This document shows, piece by piece, positions 7,609-15,216 of a stretch of DNA of 64,000 bases. Both the position numbers and the translations under genes were made by a program. Origin of the DNA: Ciceribacter sichuanensis. GTDB taxonomy: Bacteria; Pseudomonadota; Alphaproteobacteria; Rhizobiales; Rhizobiaceae. Below the pieces are notes generated by a model, which searched no databases, had not been told where the DNA came from, and saw only the letters and a program-made list of their open reading frames with translations. Position 1 is the first letter of the stretch. Each line of letters starts with the position of its first letter. The DNA lies in assembly GCF_024055605.1 (NCBI RefSeq), contig NZ_JAMXLX010000005.1:124001-188000 (forward strand), read 5' to 3'.

Positions 7609-8664
7609 ATGCGTCTATTCAGTTGTAGCAACTGCGCCAACGTCGTGCATTTCGACAACAACGCCTGCGTCACCTGCGGCATGGGGCTCGCCTATCGGCC
7701 GGGCCATTTCGACATGGTCGCCATTCAGGCATTGCCGGATGGCGGATGGGCCGATCCCTCCGAGCCGACTGTCATGCTCCAGCCCTGCGCGAATGCCGCC
7801 ATGGGAGGTTGCAACTGGCTTGTCGAGGATGGGGATCCCTCCGGTTTCTGCATCGCCTGCCGGCATAACCTGATAATCCCTGATCTCGACGTTCCCCAAA
7901 ACGTCGAAAACTGGCAGAAAATCGAACTCGCCAAGCGGTATCTGTTCTATTCGCTGATGCGCTCCGGTTTGCCTCTCGTCACCCGGACCGTCGACCCGGT
8001 GGGTGGATTAGGCTTCGAATTCCTTTCCGACAGCAATGCAACCGGTGCAGGGCCGGTGCTGACCGGGCATTCGAGCGGTCTCATTACGCTCAATGTCGCC
8101 GAGGCATCGGATGCCGAACGCGAGGCGCGCAGGGTCTCGCTCGGCGAACCGTTCCGTACGCTGATCGGACATTTCCGCCATGAGTCCGGGCATTACTACT
8201 GGGAAAAGCTCGTCCGCGATCGCGGAGCCATCGAAGGCTTTCGCGCGCTCTTCGGAGACGAGCGCGAAGACTATGGGGAAGCCCTGCAAAGGCATTACGT
8301 CAACGGGCCGGTGGCGGGCTGGGAACAGAGGTTCATCAGTGCCTATGCCACAAGCCATCCCTGGGAGGATTTCGCCGAGACCTGGGCGCACTACTTCCAC
8401 ATCGTCGATGCGCTCGATACGGCGGATGCCTTCGGCCTGAGAACAAGTCCGGAAGCCAATGCGGACGGACTGGCCCTGACCAACACGTTCGACAGCTATC
8501 GTGCAGTCAATGCTCAGGTTTTGATCGATGCATGGGTGCCGTTGACCATCGCGGTCAACAGTATCAACCGAAGCATGGGGCAAAGGGATCTCTACCCGTT
8601 CGTGCTTTCGGCGCCGGTTTTTGCAAAGCTCCAATATATTCATGAAATAATTCATTTGAATTAA
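7609..8664 (+). CDS. Putative zinc-binding metallopeptidase with N-terminal zinc ribbons
   Basis: 351 residues. The N-terminus has a zinc ribbon C6-x2-C9-x10-C20-x2-C23 and a second cysteine cluster (PCANAAMGGC, GFCIAC) by about residue 85. A gluzincin-like motif HESGH (H191, E192, H195) follows, then WEDFAETWAHYFHI, which may supply a third ligand. This is the 'putative zinc-binding metallopeptidase' family common in rhizobia. No signal peptide is visible, so it is cytosolic. It lies inside the stress island but has no GGAAC promoter directly upstream. Substrate unknown. Confidence 0.82.
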   Translation: MRLFSCSNCANVVHFDNNACVTCGMGLAYRPGHFDMVAIQALPDGGWADPSEPTVMLQPCANAAMGGCNWLVEDGDPSGFCIACRHNLIIPDLDVPQNVENWQKIELAKRYLFYSLMRSGLPLVTRTVDPVGGLGFEFLSDSNATGAGPVLTGHSSGLITLNVAEASDAEREARRVSLGEPFRTLIGHFRHESGHYYWEKLVRDRGAIEGFRALFGDEREDYGEALQRHYVNGPVAGWEQRFISAYATSHPWEDFAETWAHYFHIVDALDTADAFGLRTSPEANADGLALTNTFDSYRAVNAQVLIDAWVPLTIAVNSINRSMGQRDLYPFVLSAPVFAKLQYIHEIIHLN

Positions 8665-8731
8665 TTACAATCAGTGAGTTGACGGCCTGCAAACTGCCAC
8701 AAATCAATTTCGTGTTATAATAATACTTTGC

Positions 8732-8756
8732 GGAACTATCGGTGTTGTTTTGCGTT
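8732..8756 (+). promoter_or_regulatory. EcfG promoter of the uncharacterised gene at 8782
   Basis: GGAAC (8732-8736), 16 bases, CGTT (8753-8756): a perfect match to the general stress consensus, 25 bp before the start codon. The region just upstream (8665-8731) is AT-rich and holds no other gene. Confidence 0.85.
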
Positions 8757-8781
8757 AAAATCCCGTTCAGGGAGAACGCCG

Positions 8782-9126
8782 ATGGACACACTCGCAGCAC
8801 TTATGATCCTCGTTGCATGCCATCCCGAGACCACGACTTGTCTCGATGAGCCCGTTGCCGTGATCTCCTACCAGTCAACGGATGAGTGTCGCGCGGCGAT
8901 GCCGACCGAAGTCGAGCGGGCGCAGAAACTTGCCGAAATCATCTACGGCAACTGCGTTCCGGTCGATCCGGAACTTCTTGCCGGCAGACCGCAGATTCAC
9001 CAGATCATCGATCCAGTAAAGTTGGCGGGGCTGTCTCATGGAGCGACGCCTTCGGTGAATGCGCAGGCGCTTGCCGACAGCAGGACCACGGCGGATCCGT
9101 TCGCCTTGACGGCGGGAGCGCATTGA
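8782..9126 (+). CDS. Hypothetical stress-regulon protein, possibly exported
   Basis: 114 residues, not recognised. It begins MDTLAALMILVACHPETTTC, a short hydrophobic stretch without a clear cleavage site, followed by conserved-looking cysteines (C13, C20 and two more near DECRAAM and YGNCVP). The rest is hydrophilic. The pattern could be a small periplasmic protein with disulfides or a membrane-tethered one. The ATG at 8782 is chosen for its GGGAGA site at 8769-8774 and the correctly placed EcfG promoter. A hairpin follows the stop. The promoter is the best clue to its role. Confidence 0.75.
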   Translation: MDTLAALMILVACHPETTTCLDEPVAVISYQSTDECRAAMPTEVERAQKLAEIIYGNCVPVDPELLAGRPQIHQIIDPVKLAGLSHGATPSVNAQALADSRTTADPFALTAGAH

Positions 9127-9200
9127 TCCCGGGTGCCCGATCCTCTCGGTACAGACGCATCCTGGCGGTAACGAAATTCAAGGAAAGCCTTTAGAAGCAG

Positions 9201-9236
9201 AACGCCCCGCAGCCGAATATCCGGATGCGGGGCGTT
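9201..9236. terminator. Bidirectional terminator-like hairpin between convergent genes
   Basis: An 11-bp stem AACGCCCCGCA (9201-9211) with TGCGGGGCGTT (9226-9236); the 14-base loop can itself pair CCG with CGG. It lies between the plus-strand gene ending at 9126 and the minus-strand DUF1328 gene ending at 9251. T-tracts are short (GTTTC, GTTCT), so efficiency is uncertain. Confidence 0.6.
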
Positions 9237-9250
9237 TCAGGTCGTCTCGG

Positions 9251-9415
9251 TCAGGCTCTGCGGAAGAAGCGCGCAGCAAGCGAGATCAGGAACAGGACAA
9301 TAAAGACTAGGAACAGGATCTTGGCGATGCCGGCGGATGTGCCCGCAATACCGCCGAAGCCAAGGAGGCCGGCGACGAGAGCCACGACCAGAAAAACAAG
9401 TGCATAGTAAAGCAT
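9251..9415 (-). CDS. DUF1328 (YtjA-like) small membrane protein, first copy
   Basis: 54 residues starting [20 protein letters not shown], with [17 protein letters not shown], and ending AARFFRR. It has two transmembrane helices separated by the G-x-A-G-x-S-A-G-I-A motif typical of DUF1328/YtjA. The ATG at 9415 follows GGAGG on the minus strand; an in-frame upstream ATG at 9469 lies inside the promoter and is rejected. A perfect EcfG promoter is 28 bp upstream. A paralogue lies at 11700-11864. Confidence 0.88.
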   Translation of the reverse strand: MLYYALVFLVVALVAGLLGFGGIAGTSAGIAKILFLVFIVLFLISLAARFFRRA

Positions 9416-9442
9416 GACGTTCCTCCATTGATGCTGCGGGAA

Positions 9443-9467
9443 AACGCGGTTTCGATCGAAATGTTCC
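9443..9467 (-). promoter_or_regulatory. EcfG promoter of the first DUF1328 gene
   Basis: Minus strand GGAAC (9467-9463), 16 bases, CGTT (9446-9443). A perfect general stress consensus, 27 bp before the start codon. Confidence 0.85.
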
Positions 9468-9500
9468 ACAGTGCCATTGATCGAAAAAATGAAAACCCTT

Positions 9501-9525
9501 GGAACCTTAAGGGTTTCCCGCCGTT
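9501..9525 (+). promoter_or_regulatory. EcfG promoter of nepR-ecfG
   Basis: GGAAC (9501-9505), 16 bases, CGTT (9522-9525). A perfect match, 35 bp before nepR (second copy). It indicates that EcfG activates its own operon. It is divergent from the DUF1328 promoter, with the two -35 boxes 33 bp apart. Confidence 0.87.
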
Positions 9526-9560
9526 AACGGCTGCAAACGCAACCAGCCTGTTGGACCAGA

Positions 9561-9770
9561 ATGACCAAGTCACCAGAATACGCATCGGCAGCGAGGAACG
9601 GCAAAGGTCGGGTCAGCGCGCATGCCGGAATTTCCGCCCAGCTTCGCGCCTTCTACCGTTCGGTGGAAGAGGAGGGGATACCGGACCGGTTTCTAACCCT
9701 GTTGGAGAAGCTGGACATGGCTGAACGACAGGTCAATAATGATTACAGTGTTGAGGACACCGCACGATGA
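9561..9770 (+). CDS. nepR: NepR family anti-sigma factor (second copy)
   Basis: 69 residues with the NepR core GISAQLRAFYRSVEEEG...RFLTLLEKLDMAE and a short acidic tail. It should sequester EcfG, encoded by the next gene. The stop overlaps the ecfG start (ATGA at 9767-9770), which couples translation of inhibitor and sigma factor. The ribosome site is weak. Together with the first copy at 5274 it makes two anti-sigma factors under one response regulator, PhyR. Confidence 0.88.
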   Translation: MTKSPEYASAARNGKGRVSAHAGISAQLRAFYRSVEEEGIPDRFLTLLEKLDMAERQVNNDYSVEDTAR

Positions 9771-10333
9771 AGGCTGATAACCTCTCGAACGATCGCTCCT
9801 TCAAGCGGGAGATGCTTGCTGCTCTGCCGAACCTCCGTGCGTTTGCCGTTTCGCTGACCGGACGCCATCACATGGCCGACGATCTGGTGCAGGAAACGAT
9901 CATGAAGGCGTGGGCCAAGCAGGATCACTTTGAACCCGGTACCAACATGAAGGCCTGGCTCTTCACCATCCTGCGCAACGAATTCTATTCGCAGATGCGC
10001 AAGCGCGGCCGCGAAGTGTCCGATAGCGACGGCATTTTCACCGCGCAACTCGCGACCCATCCCCAGCAATACGGTTCGCTCGATCTGCAGGACTTCAAGC
10101 GGGCGCTCGATCAGTTGCCGAGCGACCAGCGTGAGGCGATCATCCTGGTCGGGGCTTCCGGTTTTGCCTACGAGGAAGCGGCGGAAATCTGCGGCTGCGC
10201 CGTCGGTACGATCAAGAGCCGCATCAATCGCGCTCGCAACAGGCTGCAGGAAATCCTCGGCGTAAGCGGGCAGGGCGATTACGGCCCCGATGCCGACAGT
10301 TCTGCCGTCACGAAGCGCGCCTTCGCCGTCTGA
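9767..10333 (+). CDS. ecfG: EcfG-family ECF sigma factor (general stress response)
   Basis: 188 residues with ECF sigma region 2 (MADDLVQETIMKAWA) and region 4 (YEEAAEICGCAVGTIKSRINRARNRL, in two halves around GCAVGTIKSR). The gene pairs with nepR by an ATGA overlap and is preceded by its own GGAAC-N16-CGTT promoter, the hallmark of EcfG/RpoE2. It directs RNA polymerase to GGAAC promoters; eight candidates lie within this window. Other ECF classes are less likely given the NepR and PhyR context. Confidence 0.94.
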   Translation: MKADNLSNDRSFKREMLAALPNLRAFAVSLTGRHHMADDLVQETIMKAWAKQDHFEPGTNMKAWLFTILRNEFYSQMRKRGREVSDSDGIFTAQLATHPQQYGSLDLQDFKRALDQLPSDQREAIILVGASGFAYEEAAEICGCAVGTIKSRINRARNRLQEILGVSGQGDYGPDADSSAVTKRAFAV

Positions 10334-10341
10334 TCGCCGCC

Positions 10342-10707
10342 TCAGACCCGGCGGCCTGCCGCCTCGCGAACGATCTCAACGAGCTCGGCCGGGTCGAAGG
10401 GCTTCTCCAGTTTTGGAAGGCCGGTCGTGGAGGGGTCTTCCTCGGAGAAATCCTCATAGGATGAAAGAAGCACCGCGGCCGCGCCTGCCGCCCGGATCTG
10501 TTCTATACGGCCGAGGTTTGTCGCGTTCGATGGCGCTGCATCCACCAGCACCACATCATACCGGCCATCGAAAAGTTCCTCCTCATACCGGGCTGGCGTG
10601 GTGACGGTGACATCGCATCCCAGCTTTTCCGTGAGGATGTATTCGATCTCCACCGCGATCAGGATCTGGCTCTCCACGACAAGAACACGAAGCAACGGGC
10701 TTTGCAT
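10342..10707 (-). CDS. Stand-alone receiver-domain protein, partly degenerate
   Basis: 121 residues from the ATG at 10707, which has GGAAGGA upstream. It is a single receiver domain: LRVLVVESQ replaces the usual acidic pair (only one Glu kept), the putative phosphoacceptor Asp is in DVVLVDAAPS, a Ser stands in LLSSYE, and the conserved Lys is in KLEKPFD. There is no output domain. It ends 8 bp from the end of ecfG, convergent with it. It may act in phosphotransfer tuning of the PhyR pathway, but it lacks the FATGUY motif of SdrG-like proteins and the link is only positional. Longer starts at 10773 or 10857 would overlap the regulatory region. Confidence 0.75.
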   Translation of the reverse strand: MQSPLLRVLVVESQILIAVEIEYILTEKLGCDVTVTTPARYEEELFDGRYDVVLVDAAPSNATNLGRIEQIRAAGAAAVLLSSYEDFSEEDPSTTGLPKLEKPFDPAELVEIVREAAGRRV

Positions 10708-10804
10708 GGCTTTTCCTTCCTGTGCCCCGCGACCTTGGCGGCTGTCGTCGGTGCGGTCATTTAAAAAAGACATGTCCCGGTAATGGATATCTTCCCCGAT
10801 GGAA

Positions 10805-10818
10805 CATTCGTGCGAATG
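10805..10818. promoter_or_regulatory. Palindrome upstream of the Crp/Fnr gene, possible operator
   Basis: CATTCG-TG-CGAATG, a 6-bp inverted repeat with a 2-base centre, 33 bp before the Crp/Fnr start. It does not match the FNR/FixK box TTGAT-N4-ATCAA. It may be an autoregulatory site. Confidence 0.3.
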
Positions 10819-10850
10819 GAACCCTTCTGGGGTAGAAAAGAGGACATTGC

Positions 10851-11606
10851 ATGGCAAACGACTTTCGTCAGAGTTCCGCCCGGGTGCGTTGCAACGCCTG
10901 TCCGCTTCGTCCGAAAGCGCATTTTCGTGCTTTCTCGGACGAGGAGCTTGATTTCGTTTCCAATTTCAAACGCGGTGAACTGAACACCGATGCCGGCGCC
11001 ACGGTGCTGGTCGAGGGAGCCAACAGCGCGCATCTCTACACCGTGCTCGAAGGATGGGGCTTTCGCTACAAGATTCTCGAGGATGGCCGGAGGCAGATCC
11101 TCAACTATGTCGTGCCGGGGGACATGGTCGGCCTGCAGGGTGCGGTGATGGCCGAAATGCAGCATTCCGTCGAGGCGCTGACACCGATGACGCTCTGCAT
11201 GTTCGAGCGCAGCCGGCTGTTCTCTCTGTTCGAGAAGCATGCGGGTCTAGCCTATGACCTGACCTGGCTTGCCGCCCGGGAGGAGTCGATCCTCGATGAG
11301 CACCTGCTCAGCATCGGCAGGCGCACGGCGCTGGAAAGGGCCGCCTACCTTCTGGCCTTCCTTCATGAACGTGGAAGACTGGCGGGGCTGCTCGATGACG
11401 ACAGGCGTTATGTGCCGGTGACGCAGGCGCATGTTGCCGACACGCTGGGTCTGTCGGTGGTCCACACCAACAAGACGCTGAAGCGGCTGAGCGATCGGGG
11501 GATGATCCGCTGGCTCGATCGCGGCTGCGATGTCCTCGATGTCCGGGCCCTGTGCGAGGTTGCGAACTGGCAACCGGATGAGACGCGTCAGCGCCCCTTC
11601 ATCTGA
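10851..11606 (+). CDS. Crp/Fnr family transcriptional regulator
   Basis: 251 residues. The N-terminus has C14-x2-C17, followed by a cyclic-nucleotide-binding beta-roll (about 30-140: VLVEGANSAHLYTVLEGWGFRYKI split around GAN) and a C-terminal winged helix with VTQAHVADTLGLSVVHTNKTL (in parts; helix-turn-helix about 190-215). Only two N-terminal cysteines are evident, not the four ligands of an FNR 4Fe-4S cluster, so oxygen sensing by that route is unlikely. It belongs to the rhizobial group of short Crp/Fnr regulators. No direct target can be assigned. Confidence 0.88.
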   Translation: MANDFRQSSARVRCNACPLRPKAHFRAFSDEELDFVSNFKRGELNTDAGATVLVEGANSAHLYTVLEGWGFRYKILEDGRRQILNYVVPGDMVGLQGAVMAEMQHSVEALTPMTLCMFERSRLFSLFEKHAGLAYDLTWLAAREESILDEHLLSIGRRTALERAAYLLAFLHERGRLAGLLDDDRRYVPVTQAHVADTLGLSVVHTNKTLKRLSDRGMIRWLDRGCDVLDVRALCEVANWQPDETRQRPFI

Positions 11607-11632
11607 CTTCTTCTTTATCCGTTTCTGTCAGC

Positions 11633-11664
11633 AAAAAGTCGGCCGGCTTGTGGGCCGGCCGACT
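11633..11664 (-). terminator. Rho-independent terminator of the second DUF1328 gene
   Basis: An 11-bp GC-rich stem AGTCGGCCGGC / GCCGGCCGACT (11637-11647 with 11654-11664, 6-base loop). On the minus strand it is followed by TTTTTGC. It faces the DUF1328 stop at 11700. On the plus strand there is no T-run. Confidence 0.85.
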
Positions 11665-11699
11665 GGGTAAGGAATCACGGCTGACATTCAGCTCGCGCC

Positions 11700-11864
11700 T
11701 CAGGCGACGATGATTACGCCTGTGAAAAGAGCGATGATAAGGATCACCAGAACGACGAAAATGAGGATCTTCGCGATGCCGGCCGAAGCGCCCGCGACAC
11801 CGCGAAAGCCGAGCAGGCTGGCGACGGCGGCGATCAGGAGGAAAATCAGGATCCAGTGCAGCAT
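11700..11864 (-). CDS. DUF1328 (YtjA-like) small membrane protein, second copy
   Basis: 54 residues starting [20 protein letters not shown], then [18 protein letters not shown], ending GVIIVA. Two membrane helices flank the G-x-A-G-x-S-A-G-I-A motif shared with the copy at 9251. The second ATG (11864) is preferred because GGAG lies six bases before it; the ATG two codons upstream abuts the GGAG. The gene is short and overlapped by longer spurious frames. It is bounded by a terminator and a GGAAC promoter candidate. Confidence 0.85.
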   Translation of the reverse strand: MLHWILIFLLIAAVASLLGFRGVAGASAGIAKILIFVVLVILIIALFTGVIIVA

Positions 11865-11898
11865 AATCATCTCCGTTATTCAGAAAAACCGAGGGGTT

Positions 11899-11923
11899 AA
11901 GAGGAGCTGACGCGAATTGTTCC
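11899..11923 (-). promoter_or_regulatory. Candidate EcfG promoter of the second DUF1328 gene
   Basis: Minus strand GGAAC (11923-11919), 16 bases, TCTT (11902-11899): GGAAC-N18-TT with a non-ideal -10. It is correctly placed 34 bp before the start. The remaining intergenic stretch to pntA (11924-12106) shows no further gene. Confidence 0.5.
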
Positions 11924-12106
11924 CTGATGGCTGATTGCGACATGCCGGAGGCAAAATGTGTCGCATCTGTGGAAACATTCGGTATTGGCAAAATGCCCCA
12001 TTGGCAAAACCGAACACATAGGGGCTCATTTGGGCTAGACATATAACGGCGGTTCTGATCGTCTCCGCCGACTGAAAATTTCGACTTTTGGCCAAGGATT
12101 GGGAAT

Positions 12107-13687
12107 ATGGGATTGAAGATCGGTTCGCCAAAGGAGACTTTTGCCGGCGAAGCGCGCGTGGCCATGACGCCAGACAGCGCGCTTCAACTGCAGAAGCTCG
12201 GATATGAATGTTTGATCGAGGCCGGTGCCGGCAAGGCTGCGGGCTTCTCCGACGACGCGTATCGTACCGCCGGCGTCACCGTCGTCGAAAATGCCGAGGC
12301 GCTTTTTGCGCAGGCCGACGTCATCGCAAAGGTTCGCCCGCCTGAGGCGGTCGAGGTCGAACGGCTGGCTTCCGGCAAGACGCTGATCTCCTTCTTCTAC
12401 CCGGGCCAGAACAAGGAGCTTCTGGAGCTGGCCAAGGCGACTGGCGCGAACGTCATCGCCATGGACATGGTGCCGCGCATCAGCCGCGCCCAGAAGATGG
12501 ATGCTCTCTCCTCCATGGCGAACATCGCGGGTTACCGCGCCGTCATCGAGGCCGGCAATAATTTCGGCCGCTTCTTCACCGGTCAGGTCACCGCCGCCGG
12601 CAAGGTTCCCCCGGCAAAGGTGCTGGTCATCGGTGCGGGCGTTGCCGGTCTTGCGGCCATCGGTACGGCTACATCTCTCGGCGCCATCACCTATGCCTTC
12701 GACGTTCGTCCTGAAGTGGCCGAACAGATCGAGTCAATGGGCGCGGAATTCGTCTATCTCGATTTTGCGGACCAGCAGCAGGACGGCGCTGCGACCGGCG
12801 GTTATGCTGCACCTTCCTCGCCGGAATTCCGCGAGAAGCAACTCGCCAAGTTCCGCGAACTCGCTCCCGACATGGATATCGTCATCACCACGGCTCTCAT
12901 CCCGGGTCGCGATGCGCCGAAGCTGTGGCTCGCCGACATGGTTGCCGCGATGAAGCCCGGTTCGGTGGTGATCGACCTTGCCGCCGAGCGCGGCGGCAAC
13001 TGCGACCTGACGGTCGCCGACCAGAAGGTGGTTTCCGACAACGGCGTCACCGTCATCGGCTACACGGACTTCCCGAGCCGCATGGCGACCCAGTCGTCGA
13101 CCCTCTATTCGACCAATATCCGCCACATGATGACGGATCTGACGCCCGCCAAGGACGGCGTCCTCGTCCACAACATGGAAGACGACGTCATCCGCGGCGC
13201 GACCGTGACCTATCAGGGCGAGATCACCTTCCCACCGCCGCCGCCGAAGGTTCAGGCCATCGCCGCGCAGAAGCCGAAGGAAAAGCCCAAGGAGCTGACG
13301 CCGGAGGAGAAGCGCGCTCAGGAAGTCGCCGCCTTCAAGGCCCAGACCCGCAACCAGGCCGGTCTGCTCGCCATCGGCACGGCGCTGCTGCTGATTGTCG
13401 GCGCCTATGCGCCGGCCAGCTTCATGAGCCATTTCATCGTTTTCGTGCTCGCCTGTTTCATCGGCTTCCAGGTCATCTGGAATGTCAGCCACTCGCTGCA
13501 TACGCCGCTGATGGCGGTGACGAACGCCATTTCCGGTATCGTCATCCTCGGCGCACTCCTGCAGATCGGTTCAGGCAACTGGCTGGTGGTGATCCTTGCC
13601 GCATTGTCGGTATTGATCGCCACGATCAACATCGTCGGTGGCTTCCTCGTCACCCGGCGCATGCTTGCCATGTTCCAGAAGTCCTGA
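12107..13687 (+). CDS. pntA: NAD(P) transhydrogenase subunit alpha, fused form
   Basis: 526 residues. The NAD-binding domain I (about 1-380) includes [27 protein letters not shown] and the Rossmann motif [16 protein letters not shown] Pro/Lys-rich linker (PPPPPK, EKPKE; about 383-415) leads to four membrane helices (about 420-522). With PntB it uses the proton gradient to reduce NADP with NADH at the inner membrane. Many alphaproteobacteria split this subunit into PntAa and PntAb; here both are one polypeptide, as in E. coli. pntB follows 19 bp downstream. Confidence 0.95.
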   Translation: MGLKIGSPKETFAGEARVAMTPDSALQLQKLGYECLIEAGAGKAAGFSDDAYRTAGVTVVENAEALFAQADVIAKVRPPEAVEVERLASGKTLISFFYPGQNKELLELAKATGANVIAMDMVPRISRAQKMDALSSMANIAGYRAVIEAGNNFGRFFTGQVTAAGKVPPAKVLVIGAGVAGLAAIGTATSLGAITYAFDVRPEVAEQIESMGAEFVYLDFADQQQDGAATGGYAAPSSPEFREKQLAKFRELAPDMDIVITTALIPGRDAPKLWLADMVAAMKPGSVVIDLAAERGGNCDLTVADQKVVSDNGVTVIGYTDFPSRMATQSSTLYSTNIRHMMTDLTPAKDGVLVHNMEDDVIRGATVTYQGEITFPPPPPKVQAIAAQKPKEKPKELTPEEKRAQEVAAFKAQTRNQAGLLAIGTALLLIVGAYAPASFMSHFIVFVLACFIGFQVIWNVSHSLHTPLMAVTNAISGIVILGALLQIGSGNWLVVILAALSVLIATINIVGGFLVTRRMLAMFQKS

Positions 13688-13706
13688 TCGGGGAAGGAAT
13701 TTTATC

Positions 13707-15140
13707 ATGACGATCGGTATCGTTTCCGCCGCCTACATTGCCGCGGCCGTTCTTTTCATCCTTTCCCTCGGCGGTCTCTCCGGCCAGGAAAGCGCCAAGC
13801 GCGCCGTCTGGTATGGCATCATCGGCATGGGCCTTGCCGTCATCGCCACGGTCTTCGGTCCGGGCGTCGGCAACTGGTTCATCATCCTGCTGATGATCGC
13901 CGGCGGCGCCGTGCTCGGCCACTACGTGGCAAGCCGCGTGCAGATGACGGAGATGCCGCAGCTCGTTGCTGCACTTCACTCCTTCGTCGGTCTTGCCGCC
14001 GTCTTCATCGGCTATAACGCCCATATCGAGGCATGGCGCGTGGCGACCATGGACGAGGCGGGTCGCGCCGCGCTCACCGGCTTTGCCGCGATCCTTGCCC
14101 ACAAGGAGCCCGTCGAACTCGCCATCATGAAGGTCGAGGTTTTCCTCGGCGTCTTCATCGGTGCCGTCACCTTCACCGGCTCGGTCATCGCCTTCGGCAA
14201 GCTTGCCGGCAAGGTGGACGGCAAGGCCAAGAAGCTGCCGGGCGGGCATATGCTCAATGCCGGTGCTGCGCTTCTGTCGATCATGCTGATGGTCATGTAT
14301 TTTAACGGCGCTGGCGTCTGGACGCTGATCCTGATGACGCTTCTTGCCTTCTTCATCGGCTACCACCTGATCATGGGCATCGGCGGCGCCGACATGCCGG
14401 TGGTGGTGTCGATGCTAAACAGCTATTCCGGCTGGGCGGCTGCGGCGATCGGCTTCACGCTGGGCAACGATCTTCTGATCGTCACCGGCGCGCTAGTCGG
14501 CTCCTCGGGCGCGATCCTCTCCTACATCATGTGCAAGGCGATGAACCGTTCCTTCGTCTCGGTCATTCTCGGCGGCTTCGGCACGACGACGGGACCGGCG
14601 ATGGAAATCACCGGCGAGCAGGTGGCGATCGACGCCGAGGGCGTTGCCGCCGCACTCAACGAGGCGGATTCGGTCATCATCGTGCCGGGTTACGGCATGG
14701 CCGTCGCGCAGGCGCAGCAGGCGGTTTCGGAACTGACCCGCAAGCTGCGCGCCGCCGGCAAGGAAGTGCGTTTCGCCATCCATCCGGTTGCCGGCCGGCT
14801 GCCGGGCCACATGAACGTGCTGCTCGCCGAGGCCAAGGTGCCCTACGACATCGTTCTGGAAATGGACGAGATCAACGACGACTTCCCGAACACGGACGTT
14901 GTCATCGTCATCGGCTCTAACGACATCGTCAATCCGGCCGCGCAGGAAGACCCGAACTCGCCGATTGCCGGCATGCCGGTTCTGGAAGTGTGGAAGGCCA
15001 AGCAGGTCTTCGTCTCCAAGCGCGGTCAGGGCACCGGCTATTCCGGCATCGAGAACCCGCTGTTCTACAAAGAGAACACGCGCATGTTCTATGGCGACGC
15101 CAAGAAGTCGGTTTCCGAACTCCTGCCGATGATAAAGTAG
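13707..15140 (+). CDS. pntB: NAD(P) transhydrogenase subunit beta
   Basis: 477 residues. The N-terminal half has about eight to nine membrane helices (from [17 protein letters not shown] onwards). The C-terminal soluble NADP-binding domain has [29 protein letters not shown] and [16 protein letters not shown]. The ATG at 13707 is chosen for GGAAGGA upstream; the frame is open further back into pntA. It partners PntA and ends at a strong terminator. Confidence 0.95.
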   Translation: MTIGIVSAAYIAAAVLFILSLGGLSGQESAKRAVWYGIIGMGLAVIATVFGPGVGNWFIILLMIAGGAVLGHYVASRVQMTEMPQLVAALHSFVGLAAVFIGYNAHIEAWRVATMDEAGRAALTGFAAILAHKEPVELAIMKVEVFLGVFIGAVTFTGSVIAFGKLAGKVDGKAKKLPGGHMLNAGAALLSIMLMVMYFNGAGVWTLILMTLLAFFIGYHLIMGIGGADMPVVVSMLNSYSGWAAAAIGFTLGNDLLIVTGALVGSSGAILSYIMCKAMNRSFVSVILGGFGTTTGPAMEITGEQVAIDAEGVAAALNEADSVIIVPGYGMAVAQAQQAVSELTRKLRAAGKEVRFAIHPVAGRLPGHMNVLLAEAKVPYDIVLEMDEINDDFPNTDVVIVIGSNDIVNPAAQEDPNSPIAGMPVLEVWKAKQVFVSKRGQGTGYSGIENPLFYKENTRMFYGDAKKSVSELLPMIK

Positions 15141-15162
15141 GACCGGGCGTTACGCGACATGG

Positions 15163-15192
15163 AAAGCCGGGTGGAGACACCCGGCTTTTTTG
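15163..15192 (+). terminator. Rho-independent terminator of pntAB
   Basis: An 11-bp stem AAAGCCGGGTG / CACCCGGCTTT (15163-15173 with 15178-15188, loop GAGA), running into a T-tract to 15191. It lies 22 bp after the pntB stop. Confidence 0.92.
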
Positions 15193-15216
15193 TCTCCGGC
15201 GATGACCGCTTCAGCA

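Noticed and set aside
10801..10830. GGAAC at 10801 and 10818 as EcfG promoters for the Crp/Fnr gene
   Set aside because: Neither has a CGTT-like -10 at 16-17 bases; they are better explained as flanks of the CATTCG-TG-CGAATG palindrome.
11599..12165. 188-codon minus-strand frame over the second DUF1328 gene
   Set aside because: It is the frame-shifted shadow of the real 54-codon gene at 11700-11864, which has the terminator, ribosome site and family motif.
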